Shown here in pieces: positions 28,363-36,849 of a DNA stretch of 64,000 nt (its first letter is position 1; each line of letters begins with the position of its first letter). The stretch covers positions 1,984,001 through 2,048,000 of the forward strand of contig CP013614.1 in NCBI GenBank assembly GCA_001465115.1. Direction: 5' to 3'. This DNA is from Enterococcus silesiacus (GTDB taxonomy: Bacteria; Bacillota; Bacilli; Lactobacillales; Enterococcaceae). A program made the position numbers and the translations under genes. The notes beneath the pieces were generated by a model. The model did not search any database. It had not been told where the DNA came from and worked only from the letters and a program-made list of their open reading frames with translations.

Positions 28363-28476
28363 AAAAGCGGAACAAATCGGTTAATCCTGTAGAAAATTAG
28401 GTAATTGGCTTTGAAACGTTCTTTGTTTCACTGACAATTTGTCTATTTTCCTAAGGTTTGATTTGTGCAGCTAGAT
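28363..28476 (+). repeat. Hairpin repeat family 1, copy B1
   Basis: This copy starts AAAAGCGGAACAAATC and ends GATTTGTGCAGCTAGAT. The outer stem is ACAAATC/GATTTGT, different from all neighbours but still complementary. The apical stem is GAAACGTTCTTTGTTTC. The internal blocks are slightly diverged (GTAGAAAATTAG and CTATTTTCC). Confidence 0.8.
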
Positions 28477-28481
28477 AATTT

Positions 28482-28655
28482 AAAAGTGTAGCGGGCTCGT
28501 TCAGCCTTGAATGGAAAATAGGAAAAATTGATTGAGATGCTTTTTGTCTCATTCAATTTTTATCTTTTTCCCGAAGACCTTCACTCCTTAGAGCTTTAGC
28601 TCTTAGGAATTGTTGAGATCGAAGCAGAGCGTAGTGCTGGCCCGTGGAACTAGAT
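28482..28655 (+). repeat. Hairpin repeat family 1, copy B2 with nested insertion
   Basis: This unit has outer pairing GCGGGC/GCCCGT and ends GGAACTAGAT. About 55-60 bp of extra sequence (near 28581-28638) sit in the right arm. The insert carries its own perfect hairpin, CCTTAGAGC/GCTCTTAGG (28586-28607). Without the insert the copy has the standard length. Confidence 0.75.
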
Positions 28656-28661
28656 AACATT

Positions 28662-28778
28662 AAAAGCTGAACAGGCTCGTTCAGCCTTGACCGGAAAATA
28701 GAGAAAACTGACTGGGACGCTCTTTTGTCTCACTCCATTTTTATCTTTTTTCCGAAAGGCTAGCCTGTGAAGCTGGAC
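28662..28778 (+). repeat. Hairpin repeat family 1, copy B3
   Basis: This copy starts AAAAGCTGAACAGGCT and ends AGCCTGTGAAGCTGGA. Outer pairing is ACAGGCT/AGCCTGT and second pairing is AGCCTT/AAGGCT. The tip is GGGACGCTCTTTTGTCTC. It ends about 33 bp from the galE stop codon, so the whole galE-galT gap (28344-28811) is repeat DNA. Confidence 0.82.
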
Positions 28779-28811
28779 AATATACCCTAACAACATTCCC
28801 CTTCATCAGAA

Positions 28812-29798
28812 TTATTCATACCCTTTCGGATGACTAACATGCCAATCCCAAGCGGTTTTGATAATCTGGCTGATATCTGTGACTTGAGGCTGCCAAGCTA
28901 AGATATTTTTTGCTTTTTCACTTGAAGCAACAAGTCTGCTCGGATCACCTACACGACGCGGTAGCACTTTAGCTGGTATTTCTTTGCCAGTTACTGCTCG
29001 AGCTGCTTCCAGTATTTCCTTGACTGAATATCCGGTGTTACTTCCTAAATTAAAGACATTGCTTTCATTACCTTTTTGTAAATAGTCTAAAGCTGCAATA
29101 TGGGCTGCAATCAGATCGGCTATATAAACATAGTCACGAATACAGGTGCCATCAGGTGTATCATAATCATCACCATAAATCCCTAAATATTCTCTTTGGC
29201 CTAAAGCCGTTTGTAAAATGATCGGAATCAAATGCGTCTCTGGATCATGGTCTTCACCGATTGTAGCATCAGATTTAGCACCAGCTACATTAAAATAGCG
29301 CAACGCAACATAGCGTATACCATATGCTTGGTCACACCATTTCATCATTTTTTCCATCATTAACTTACTTTCACCATATGGATTTTCTGGATTAGTTGCC
29401 ATCGTTTCTACGATCGGCATCTCTTTTGGTTCCCCATAGGTTGCAGCAGTTGAAGAGAATACAATGTTTTTTACGCCAAACTCTTTCATTACTTCCAGTG
29501 CGATTTGAGTTCCGTAAACGTTGTTATTAAAGTATACTAATGGTTTTTCTACCGATTCGCCGACAAGTGAACTTGCAGCAAAATGGATCACACCATCAAT
29601 TGTTTCTTTTTGAAAGACTTTTTGCATAAAAGGTTTATCTCTAATATCCCCTTGGTAAAAGGTTGCCTTTTTATGAATTGCCTCTTTATGTCCTGTCAAA
29701 AGATTATCAACAACAACCACTTCATATCCTTTACTAATCAGCTGATCCACCGCGTGAGAGCCAATATACCCAGCTCCACCTAAAACTAAAATTGACAT
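28812..29798 (-). CDS. galE: UDP-glucose 4-epimerase
   Basis: GalE interconverts UDP-galactose and UDP-glucose with bound NAD. The 328-aa protein has the Rossmann motif GGAGYIGSH at residues 7-15, the SDR triad Ser (FSSTAATYG) and YxxxK ([11 protein letters not shown]), and DYVYIADL. The ATG at 29798 follows GGAGGTAGTAAT; an upstream in-frame start lacks a site. Second gene of the gal operon. Confidence 0.96.
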   Translation of the reverse strand: MSILVLGGAGYIGSHAVDQLISKGYEVVVVDNLLTGHKEAIHKKATFYQGDIRDKPFMQKVFQKETIDGVIHFAASSLVGESVEKPLVYFNNNVYGTQIALEVMKEFGVKNIVFSSTAATYGEPKEMPIVETMATNPENPYGESKLMMEKMMKWCDQAYGIRYVALRYFNVAGAKSDATIGEDHDPETHLIPIILQTALGQREYLGIYGDDYDTPDGTCIRDYVYIADLIAAHIAALDYLQKGNESNVFNLGSNTGYSVKEILEAARAVTGKEIPAKVLPRRVGDPSRLVASSEKAKNILAWQPQVTDISQIIKTAWDWHVSHPKGYE

Positions 29799-29858
29799 AT
29801 TACTACCTCCATATTTAAATCTATCAGAATTCAAAATCCTTTTTACGCACTCTCTATT

Positions 29859-31019
29859 TTACAGCTTTCTAGCCCCATCATCAACATTAGCCATATAAAA
29901 ATCTGCTGGGTAACCAATCTTCTCTTGATAGACTTGCCCTACTTGTTCGATAAAATCTGCTAATTCGCTTTCCTTCACCAACGCAATCGCACATCCGCCA
30001 AAACCCGCGCCCGTCATTCTGGCTCCTAGCACACTAGAAAGCTTTTGTGCGGTATTCACCAATGTATCCAATTCAATTCCTGTCACTTCATAATCATCTT
30101 TTAAAGACGCATGAGAAGCATTCAGTAATTCTCCAAAGCTTTTCAAATCATTTTTTACGAGTGCTTCTTTTGCCTTGATCGTGCGCTGGTTTTCAGTTAC
30201 TGCATGCTTTGCACGGCGGATCAATTTTTCATCTGCAATAATCGCTTGATGTTGCTCAAAACTCTCTTGTGTAAGCTCACCCAATGACTTGATTGGTAAA
30301 ACGGTTTGCAAGCGGCTTAAAGCTAATTCACATTCCGCCCGACGTTCATTATACTTTGAGTCCGCTAATTCTCGACGTTTGTTTGTATTCATGATCGCAA
30401 TCACATATTCACCAAAGTTTGCCGGTACCAATTCATAATCTAATGTATTGGTATCTAATAAAATAGCTTGATTCTTTTGTCCCATACCAATCGCAAATTG
30501 ATCCATAATACCTGAATTTACACCAATAAAATGATTTTCTACACGTTTTCCAGTGATGACTACGTCCAGCATTTTGATATCTAAATCAAAAAGATCCTTT
30601 AACACAACCCCGGTCAACAGCTCGATCGAAGCGGATGAAGAAAGACCAGCGCCGTTTGGAATTGTACCGTAAAAAAGAAGATCCAATCCATGATCAATAG
30701 CATAACCATTTTCTATTAAATAATGAATCATCCCCTTAGGATAATTTGTCCAATCATGTTCTTCCTTGTAAGTTAAGTCAGCTAAAGAAAGTTCGATAAT
30801 CCCCAAATCCGAAAAATTTTCTGAATAAAAACGGATAACTTGATCTTCTCGTTTACGAGCAACACCATAAGTCCCGATTGTAATAGCCGCCGGAAAAACA
30901 TGCCCGCCATTATAATCAGTGTGTTCACCAATCAAATTAATTCTCCCAGGTGCAAAATATACCTCTTCAGAAGTTACCCCAAATACAGAATAAAACAATT
31001 CTTTCAATTCATTTTCCAC
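29859..31019 (-). CDS. galK: Galactokinase
   Basis: GalK phosphorylates galactose at C1, the first committed Leloir step. Motifs of the GHMP kinases are clear: [17 protein letters not shown] (sugar binding), [12 protein letters not shown] (ATP loop) and [16 protein letters not shown] prefer GTG 31019, 8 nt after GAGG, because the first in-frame GTG (31028) overlaps that binding site. The product is about 386 aa. First gene of the gal operon, with promoter and operator-like repeats immediately upstream. Confidence 0.95.
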   Translation of the reverse strand: MENELKELFYSVFGVTSEEVYFAPGRINLIGEHTDYNGGHVFPAAITIGTYGVARKREDQVIRFYSENFSDLGIIELSLADLTYKEEHDWTNYPKGMIHYLIENGYAIDHGLDLLFYGTIPNGAGLSSSASIELLTGVVLKDLFDLDIKMLDVVITGKRVENHFIGVNSGIMDQFAIGMGQKNQAILLDTNTLDYELVPANFGEYVIAIMNTNKRRELADSKYNERRAECELALSRLQTVLPIKSLGELTQESFEQHQAIIADEKLIRRAKHAVTENQRTIKAKEALVKNDLKSFGELLNASHASLKDDYEVTGIELDTLVNTAQKLSSVLGARMTGAGFGGCAIALVKESELADFIEQVGQVYQEKIGYPADFYMANVDDGARKL

Positions 31020-31040
31020 AATTGTCACCTCTTCATTCTT

Positions 31041-31106
31041 TTTAGTAAATTAATTATAAAACATTTACTAAATTTTTACAAATTATTTCGTAAAACGATT
31101 ACAAAA
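31041..31106 (-). promoter_or_regulatory. gal operon promoter with two operator-like palindromes
   Basis: On the minus strand TTGTAA (31081-31076) and TATAAT (31058-31053) are 17 bp apart, an almost ideal promoter. The -10 lies inside a perfect inverted repeat, TTTAGTAAAT/ATTTACTAAA (arms 31041-31050 and 31063-31072). Upstream, TTTTGTAATCGTTTTACGAA (31106-31087) resembles a LacI-family or cre site. GalR and CcpA are the obvious candidates. Confidence 0.75.
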
Positions 31107-31278
31107 CCACCTCTTAAAAAGAAAAAATAGGCTTATGACACAAAACATTATAAACATATCTTCCTGTTTTTCAATCAACACTGGCCAAAACTACAGCGCT
31201 TTCATTACTATCTATTGGATTTTTTTCTGACTTTAGTTCATAATAGAGATGTGTAACTAACTGAGAGGAGAGACTTAT

Positions 31279-31446
31279 ATGAAAAAATTTATTTCAGGTA
31301 TGCTTGTAGGCACAGCCGTAACTTGTGCCGCTGTAGTTGGCTTTGCCGCTACTATCAAAAAAACCGTTCTTGATCCGATTGAAGAAAAAGAAGACATGAT
31401 CGAGGAAAACCGTAAAAAAGCAATGCGTAAACGCATCTCTCGATAA
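31279..31446 (+). CDS. DUF3042-family small membrane protein
   Basis: This 55-aa gene starts ATG 31279, eight nt after GAGGAG. The product begins MKKFISGMLVGTAVTCAA, has one transmembrane helix (about 5-25), and ends with a charged segment, EENRKKAMRKRISR. This is the pattern of DUF3042 proteins of lactic acid bacteria, whose function is unknown. It is followed directly by a repeat array (31451-31809). Confidence 0.85.
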   Translation: MKKFISGMLVGTAVTCAAVVGFAATIKKTVLDPIEEKEDMIEENRKKAMRKRISR

Positions 31447-31450
31447 TAGG

Positions 31451-31569
31451 AAAAGTGGAACACGTTTGTTCAGATCCTGAGCGATATAAGAGAAATAATT
31501 TTAACAGGGTACTTTGCCCTGTGAATTATTTGTCGTTATCGCCGATGGATCTAACGTGTGCAACTAGAT
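31451..31569 (+). repeat. Hairpin repeat family 1, copy C1
   Basis: This is the most diverged copy in sequence, yet it keeps the architecture: AAAAGTGGA at the left, ACACG/CGTGT outer pairing, GATC/GATC second pairing, apical CAGGGT-loop-GCCCTG and AAATAATT/AATTATTT, and CAACTAGAT at the right end. Confidence 0.75.
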
Positions 31570-31573
31570 CAAG

Positions 31574-31688
31574 AAAAGCGGAATAAACCGCTTAACTCTG
31601 ACAGAAAAATAGAAAATCCTGTTTGTGATGTTCTTTATCACGAACAGGATTTATCTTTTTTCCGAAGAGTTGGTTTACGCAGCTGGAT
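31574..31688 (+). repeat. Hairpin repeat family 1, copy C2
   Basis: Left end AAAAGCGGAATAAACC; right end GGTTTACGCAGCTGGAT. Outer pairing is TAAACC/GGTTTA, second pairing is AACTCT/AGAGTT, and the apical stem ATCCTGTT/AACAGGAT is perfect around GTGATGTTCTTTATCAC. The internal blocks GACAGAAAAATAG and ATCTTTTTTCCGA are intact. Confidence 0.85.
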
Positions 31689-31694
31689 CATAGG

Positions 31695-31809
31695 AAAAGC
31701 GGAGCAAAGCGCTTTGCCCTCTTGAAAATTAGGAATCTGTATGGGGAACGCCTTTTGTTCCATGTACAGGTTATCTATTTTCCTAGAGGGCTGCTTTGTG
31801 TAGCTAGAC
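31695..31809 (+). repeat. Hairpin repeat family 1, copy C3
   Basis: Left end AAAAGCGGAGCAAAGC; right end GCTTTGTGTAGCTAGAC. Outer pairing is GCAAAGC/GCTTTGT and second pairing is CCCTCT/AGAGGG, both different from C2 but fully complementary. The tip is GGGAACGCCTTTTGTTCC. The array fills the 31447-31841 gap. Confidence 0.85.
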
Positions 31810-31841
31810 ACTAGAAATACACATCAACAAAATCAATTAAA

Positions 31842-31884
31842 CAAGCCAAAAATCGCTTGAACTTTCACAGCAATTTTTGGCTTG
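31842..31884. terminator. Terminator of the CPBP protease gene
   Basis: CAAGCCAAAAAT.GC pairs with GC.ATTTTTGGCTTG. It lies immediately downstream of the minus-strand CPBP gene and is T-rich on both sides. Confidence 0.75.
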
Positions 31885-31903
31885 TATTTTACTTAGATAG
31901 CCT

Positions 31904-32548
31904 TTATTTTCCAAACAAAATTCCGACAAAGCTCAAACCATCATACAAAAAATGACAGATCCAGCTGATCCAAACACTGGAAGATTTCTTCCATACATAA
32001 TTTAGAGCCAAACGGACAGGCATAAGCGTAATCAAAAGCTGAGCTATATGAAAACCATATGCTGGTATATGCCATAGTGCAAACAGCACCCCACAAATTA
32101 AGCTCGCCCATTTAAATGAAACACCTTTAGCTTCAAGCGCTAAGATTAAATTGGTACTCAATAGTTCTTCACCTAGCAACATGATCGGAATTTGTGTGAA
32201 AATCATCTGCTTTGTCAACACGTCACTGATAGAATTTGTTGTTGCTTGCCCAATAAACGTTTTAAAAACTATGCCGGAAATTATACCGACCACGAGCACC
32301 AACGGAATGCCATACAGTAAGACTGTAAATTTAAACTGTTTAAACTGCTCTAAAAAAGGACTTTTTAAAAGAAAAAAACCTGCTAGAAAACTAAACGAAG
32401 CATTCCAAATAGTTCCTAAAAATTGGACACTATTTTCTGGAAATAATACGGGAATAAATTGATAGCTGATCCCAATCAAAAGGGTAACAAGGAATAACAA
32501 CTCCGGACGGACAGCCGCCTTAGTAGATGGTTCATTTGATTTTCTCAT
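31904..32548 (-). CDS. CPBP-family intramembrane metalloprotease
   Basis: This 214-aa polytopic protein carries the CPBP (Abi/Rce1-like) motifs: GEELLST (EE motif), FALWHIPAYGF (FxxxH-type) and WISWICHFLYDG (HxxxD/N-type). In lactic acid bacteria such proteins are linked to bacteriocin self-immunity or membrane-protein processing. No bacteriocin gene is adjacent, so the role is open. Confidence 0.85.
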   Translation of the reverse strand: MRKSNEPSTKAAVRPELLFLVTLLIGISYQFIPVLFPENSVQFLGTIWNASFSFLAGFFLLKSPFLEQFKQFKFTVLLYGIPLVLVVGIISGIVFKTFIGQATTNSISDVLTKQMIFTQIPIMLLGEELLSTNLILALEAKGVSFKWASLICGVLFALWHIPAYGFHIAQLLITLMPVRLALNYVWKKSSSVWISWICHFLYDGLSFVGILFGK

Positions 32549-32694
32549 ACATCCAACACTCCTTTTTCATATAATAATAGCAATGAATATCCCCTAGTTT
32601 ATATGAAAATCCCTAAATTTAAAAGAAAGTCGCTTGCAGAAAAAAATCCCCCTACGCTCAAGTATATACTCATTTCAAAACTATCTTCTTCCCT

Positions 32695-34530
32695 CTATGC
32701 TTCAAAAATAGTGCTCGCAATCACATCTGCTTCACGTAGATTCCAAGGATCAGTTCCAGGTCTTGATGTTGCTGCAGTCAGCCAATGAATTCCTTCTGTT
32801 GGAACCCCATAACAAAACAATCCTACAATCGTTTTTCCAGCTTTAGACTGTACTTGATTTGTTTTATAATCGACTAAAAGTGCCCCTGTTTGATACAATT
32901 CTCCATTGGCTAATTCCAGCTCATGCAGTCCTGCCATTTCTTCTCTTAACAGCTGCTGGACCAGAGGATTTAAACTGATTTGATTCGCCGTTTTTGGTAG
33001 TCTTGCTTCTAGTAAAAAATGGGCCTGATATTTTTGAACGGGATTTTTTGCTGAATATGCAACGAATTCACCTTTTCCTGTCTCAATCTTCATTCCTGGT
33101 TCAAGCATTGTGACAACACCAGCATCAATCAACGCTTTTAATTCAGCCGTCCGTTCTAGCGGCGGACCAATCGATAGAAACGCATTCAACGGAGTAAACC
33201 AATCCCATAGCCATTTTTTATAATCATCATCAGAAAATAGCTTTTGATCCAAAGTAAAACGAACTTCGTCTCGCAAATCCTTGAGACTATCTAATGCTGT
33301 ACTAAATGGTCCAGATAAATTGCCTTTTGTAGATTCTTTAAAATCCCATTCTAAATATCTGCTAATGAACGATCGAAACGATTCAGCCTCTGTTATTTCT
33401 TGATCAGGTTGCTCAATGATCGACCAATCCCAATAGTCAGTTTCAGCAATACTATATTTTTCTAAAATCGAACTGGCTCCCTTTGTTCGAATGAATTCTT
33501 CGCAAAAACGCACCTGATTAACTTTAGGGTAACGTTCTTTGAGCAATGCTGAATAGTATGCAAACTCAACTTCTTTTTTTAAAAGCTCAAAAAACTGTTC
33601 AGCGGAAAATCGTTCTTTTCTTTTAAACTTATTCAAACTTTTTTCCTTCAGAAAACGAGGCTGATATTCTTTTCCATAGCCTTTTTGATTAACTCCTCTA
33701 GCATGATAAGGCATTCCACGTCTGGAACCTACAATGATCTTAGGCTCTTTACCCGAGCAACGATAAATTAATTTCCCCTGCTCCTCTTCAAAATGACCAC
33801 CACGATCACTGGTCAATAAAGTAAGATAATCAAAGAATACTAAGCCAAGTCCCCTAATAATAACTGGAGTTTGGTCCGTGATGGCTTCAAGATGAGCATC
33901 TGCTGCATTTTTAGGTGATGAGTAAAATAAACGATGCTCACTAGCATAGGACGCTAACTCTTTTTCACTTCTCGTCAGTTCAATTTCTTGATGTCCTAAA
34001 GCTAAGATAACAGTGTCCGCTGTAGCTTCTACTGCTTTGGTATAAACTAAAAACTTTTCATCTTGCTTTTTCACCGCTCTGACAGTGTCTTTAAAAAACT
34101 TTACTGAGGTTTGTTCAGTCATTCTTGTTTGGACATACTCATAAAACCATTTTTGATATAAGCCATAAAAGACGCGTGAACAGTGATCATTAGGTCCCAA
34201 GCTTGCACATTCTTCTAGAAGTTTTTGTTTATTTTCAACATTATTTTGTTTGATAAAAACTGCCGCTTCATGTTGGGCCCATTCATATAAGTTTGGCCCT
34301 TTAGCTATAGGTCCCTTAGTACTCAACGTTTCATCGGTAAATAAAGTAACATGGGAAGCTACTGAATTCATCAACAGCGATAGCGGCTGATCTTCCCGCC
34401 ATACCTTGCCACCTGGACCATAAGGATCGAACATGGTAATTTGGACTACCTGCTCTTCTCTTGACCATTCCACGATTCGCTCCAACACTGAAAGACCTCG
34501 GGGGCCACCACCAACAATCACAATTTTCAT
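32695..34530 (-). CDS. FAD/NAD(P)-binding domain protein (amine-oxidase-like, large)
   Basis: This 611-aa protein begins with a dinucleotide-binding motif, IVGGGPRGLSVLERI, and matches the FAD/NAD(P)-binding family whose members are 550-650 aa. Other family-like segments are FDPYGPGGKVWREDQ and VIIRGLGLVFFDYL. The reaction is unknown; N-hydroxylase or monooxygenase chemistry has been suggested for distant relatives. GGAGG lies 6 nt before the ATG. The DUF488 gene lies 27 bp upstream and may be co-transcribed. Confidence 0.75.
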   Translation of the reverse strand: MKIVIVGGGPRGLSVLERIVEWSREEQVVQITMFDPYGPGGKVWREDQPLSLLMNSVASHVTLFTDETLSTKGPIAKGPNLYEWAQHEAAVFIKQNNVENKQKLLEECASLGPNDHCSRVFYGLYQKWFYEYVQTRMTEQTSVKFFKDTVRAVKKQDEKFLVYTKAVEATADTVILALGHQEIELTRSEKELASYASEHRLFYSSPKNAADAHLEAITDQTPVIIRGLGLVFFDYLTLLTSDRGGHFEEEQGKLIYRCSGKEPKIIVGSRRGMPYHARGVNQKGYGKEYQPRFLKEKSLNKFKRKERFSAEQFFELLKKEVEFAYYSALLKERYPKVNQVRFCEEFIRTKGASSILEKYSIAETDYWDWSIIEQPDQEITEAESFRSFISRYLEWDFKESTKGNLSGPFSTALDSLKDLRDEVRFTLDQKLFSDDDYKKWLWDWFTPLNAFLSIGPPLERTAELKALIDAGVVTMLEPGMKIETGKGEFVAYSAKNPVQKYQAHFLLEARLPKTANQISLNPLVQQLLREEMAGLHELELANGELYQTGALLVDYKTNQVQSKAGKTIVGLFCYGVPTEGIHWLTAATSRPGTDPWNLREADVIASTIFEA

Positions 34531-34557
34531 TCGCTTCCTCCTTTCAGCTTTTTTCGT

Positions 34558-34923
34558 TTATTTCTTTGAGCAACTATTTTCTAGCACTTCTTTTAAAACG
34601 ACCGCATTATTATGGTGTTCATCTTTTGCACTATAGATCAAAGTAAGTGTCTGATACGCTTGCATGATTTGCAAAAGCTCTTGAAATGCAACCTGTGTTT
34701 GACCTGATTGTAGTTCTATGACATATTTTTCTCTAAATTCAGGATATTTAGCCACTTCATGATTAAACCACTTTCTAAGCTCGTTGCTCGGTGCAATCTC
34801 TTTTAACCACAAATCTAAATGCTCTTTTTCTTTCGACATTCCTCTAGGCCACAATCGATCGACCAATATTCGATAGCCATCAGCAGCATCAGGTTTTGCA
34901 TACGCTCTTTTTAGTTGGATCAT
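34558..34923 (-). CDS. DUF488-family protein
   Basis: This 121-aa protein contains the DUF488 (YeaO-like) signatures LVDRLWPRGMSKEK, LWLKEIAPSNELRKWFNH and TLIYSAKDEHHNNAVVL. Function is unknown. The ATG 34923 is preferred because AGGTGA is 5 nt upstream; the in-frame GTG at 34932 lies within that site. It is upstream of the FAD protein gene on the same strand. Confidence 0.85.
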   Translation of the reverse strand: MIQLKRAYAKPDAADGYRILVDRLWPRGMSKEKEHLDLWLKEIAPSNELRKWFNHEVAKYPEFREKYVIELQSGQTQVAFQELLQIMQAYQTLTLIYSAKDEHHNNAVVLKEVLENSCSKK

Positions 34924-34989
34924 GTTTGTCACCTCATCTTCATTTTAGCGTAATTGAGCAAAAAAGAAACGATTTACGATTTTTCTCAG

Positions 34990-35053
34990 GAAACAAAAAG
35001 CACAGAGAAGGAAACGTTGTCCGTTACGAACCTTCGTCTCCTGCTCTGTACTT
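34990..35053. terminator. Hairpin after the rhodanese gene
   Basis: GCACAGAGAAGG pairs with CCTT...CTCTGTAC in an imperfect stem between the DUF488 promoter region and the end of the rhodanese gene. It probably terminates the glcK-rhodanese transcript. Confidence 0.5.
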
Positions 35054-35059
35054 GATTAA

Positions 35060-35458
35060 TTATGCATTTTTCTTTTTCGTTTTACCAGTCCAACCTTCAT
35101 AGCCGCCTTTTAAAATATAAAGATCTTTATAGCCATTTTTACGTAATTGATTGGCTGTCCGAATACTTAATGATTTTTTTTGATCATAAATATAAACAGG
35201 TTGATCTTTACGAATCGAATTCAACGTTGTTTTGATCGTTGTATAAGGCATGCTGCGCGCACCAAGAATATGACCTGCATCGAATGAGTCTTTTTCACGG
35301 ACATCAATGATTTGAGCTTTTCTCATGCCTTCTTTAAATTCTTCTTCTGTGATTGTTTTGGCAGAGCGTTTTGCCATGATTCTAAGATATAATTCATTGA
35401 TTCCCATTGCTAGTAAAATTGTTAATAAAATTCCATTGATAATCCATAAAACGTTCAT
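35060..35458 (-). CDS. Membrane-anchored rhodanese-like protein without catalytic Cys
   Basis: This 132-aa protein has an N-terminal transmembrane helix (about 3-25) and a rhodanese fold (IIDVREKDSFDAGHILGARSMPY, in two motifs). The active-site loop reads YIYDQKKSLSIRTA, so the sulphur-carrying Cys is Asp92. It is therefore probably not a sulphurtransferase. Position after glcK matches the YqhL/YibN group of Firmicutes. Gap to glcK is 15 bp, so co-transcription is likely. Confidence 0.87.
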   Translation of the reverse strand: MNVLWIINGILLTILLAMGINELYLRIMAKRSAKTITEEEFKEGMRKAQIIDVREKDSFDAGHILGARSMPYTTIKTTLNSIRKDQPVYIYDQKKSLSIRTANQLRKNGYKDLYILKGGYEGWTGKTKKKNA

Positions 35459-35473
35459 TCTAAAATCCCTTTC

Positions 35474-36445
35474 TTACTCTTTCTCCATGAATTGTAACGC
35501 AAGCGATGCAGCTCCGATAACACCGGCTTCATTGCCTAATTGAGCCAATTTAACTTGCGTGCTGGTACGAACTTCTGGGAAAGTAAATTCTTCAAAATAT
35601 GTTTGGACACGGCTACGTAAAAATTCACCCGCTGCAGAAACCCCGCCGCCAATGACAACACTAGACGGATTCAACGTATTTCCTACATTACCGATTGCAA
35701 GACCTAAGAAATAACACACACGATCAACCACCATCAAAGCAAATGGATCATCGGCTTGTGCATAGTCAAAGACATCTTTGCTTGAAACATCTTGACCATC
35801 ATCAATTGCTTGTTTTAGCTGAGAATCACCGGCATATTCTTCTGACATATGTCGAGCAACTCGTACCACGCCTGTAGCGCTGGAAACGGTTTCAAGGCAA
35901 CCGCGTTTACCACAAGTACATTCAAACCCACCAGGATCAACGGTTACGTGGCCAATTTCGCCAGCACAACCATTCACGCCGTGTAATAAATTACCTTCTG
36001 CAATAATCCCGCCGCCAACACCAGTCCCAAGTGTGATGAAAACAACATCTGGATTGTTTTCCCCAGCACCTTTCCAACGTTCACCTAAAGCGGCCACATT
36101 AGCATCATTATCTAATACAAAAGGAATGCCTGTTGCTTCTTCGATTTGTGCTTTTACATTTTGCTTTTTCGTCCAGTTAAGATTATAAGCACCAACTACT
36201 GTGCCCTTCTTAATATCGACGCTACCTGGCGTGCCCATGCCGATCCCGATAAAATCCTCATGCTTCATCTCATAAAGAGAAATTCGGTGATTGATTGATT
36301 CAATGATATCTGGCACGATATGACGGCCTTCATCTAGAATATTGGTTTCAATACTCCATTTTTGCTGAACATCTCCATTAGTTGTTAAAATCGCAAACTT
36401 AATCGTTGTTCCGCCTAAATCAATTCCAATCAATTTCTTATCCAT
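35474..36445 (-). CDS. glcK: Glucokinase (ROK family)
   Basis: GlcK phosphorylates glucose not taken up by the PTS, such as that released in galactose or disaccharide use. The 323-aa protein has the phosphate loop GIDLGGTTIKFAIL, LDNDANVAALGE with the catalytic Asp, and the ROK zinc motif CTCGKRGCLE. It starts exactly where the yqgQ stop codon ends, so translation is probably coupled. Confidence 0.96.
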   Translation of the reverse strand: MDKKLIGIDLGGTTIKFAILTTNGDVQQKWSIETNILDEGRHIVPDIIESINHRISLYEMKHEDFIGIGMGTPGSVDIKKGTVVGAYNLNWTKKQNVKAQIEEATGIPFVLDNDANVAALGERWKGAGENNPDVVFITLGTGVGGGIIAEGNLLHGVNGCAGEIGHVTVDPGGFECTCGKRGCLETVSSATGVVRVARHMSEEYAGDSQLKQAIDDGQDVSSKDVFDYAQADDPFALMVVDRVCYFLGLAIGNVGNTLNPSSVVIGGGVSAAGEFLRSRVQTYFEEFTFPEVRTSTQVKLAQLGNEAGVIGAASLALQFMEKE

Positions 36446-36664
36446 TTACTCGGTTCCTTTCTCAGTCGCTCTGCTTTCTTCAATTCGATGTTCTCTTTGC
36501 AAAACACTCCTCGCATGGAGATATGTGTCTCGATCAATCAAGTGACCTTCATAAATATTTTTCAATTCAATCATCATCAACTCGATATCATAAATTCTAG
36601 CACCTACATAAATGTAAATGCCGAATTGTTTAAATAACTGCTGTACATCATATAGCGTTTCCAT
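36446..36664 (-). CDS. yqgQ: YqgQ-family small protein
   Basis: This 72-aa protein starts METLYDVQQLFKQFG and continues with YDIELMMIELKNIYEG, the DUF910/YqgQ pattern of Firmicutes. The function is unknown. ATG 36664 has GGAAG 8 nt upstream; a longer frame would start inside a family 2 repeat. It directly precedes glcK, the same order as in Bacillus. Confidence 0.87.
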   Translation of the reverse strand: METLYDVQQLFKQFGIYIYVGARIYDIELMMIELKNIYEGHLIDRDTYLHARSVLQREHRIEESRATEKGTE

Positions 36665-36693
36665 TAAATGCACTTCCTTATTACACAATAGGC

Positions 36694-36799
36694 TGAGAAA
36701 AAAGCGTTTAACTCCGAGAAATAAGAAAAAAATCATAGAAATTGCTCTTCAAATTTTTACGAATTTCTTCTTATTTCCAAAGGAGTTGCATTTTTCTCA
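36694..36799. repeat. Hairpin repeat family 2, full copy, inverted
   Basis: The reverse complement reads GAGAAAAATGCAACTCC...GGAAATAAG...AAAAATTTGAAGAGCAA...CTTATTTC..GGAGTT...GCTTTTTTCTC. The core (GAAATAAG, loop, CTTATTTC) equals that at 22478-22582, but the outer arms are different and again complementary. It occupies the rhomboid-yqgQ gap. Confidence 0.75.
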
Positions 36800-36849
36800 C
36801 CGTTTATCCAGATTAGAGTGAGTGAAGCATTGCTTCACTCACTTCCTTA

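Noticed and set aside
28363..28778. Insertion sequence with transposase
   Set aside because: No open frame of meaningful length or transposase motif is present in any repeat array.
34896..35102. 68-codon plus-strand frame ending FFFVLPVQPS
   Set aside because: It overlaps the start of the DUF488 gene and the end of the rhodanese gene in antisense with no binding site.
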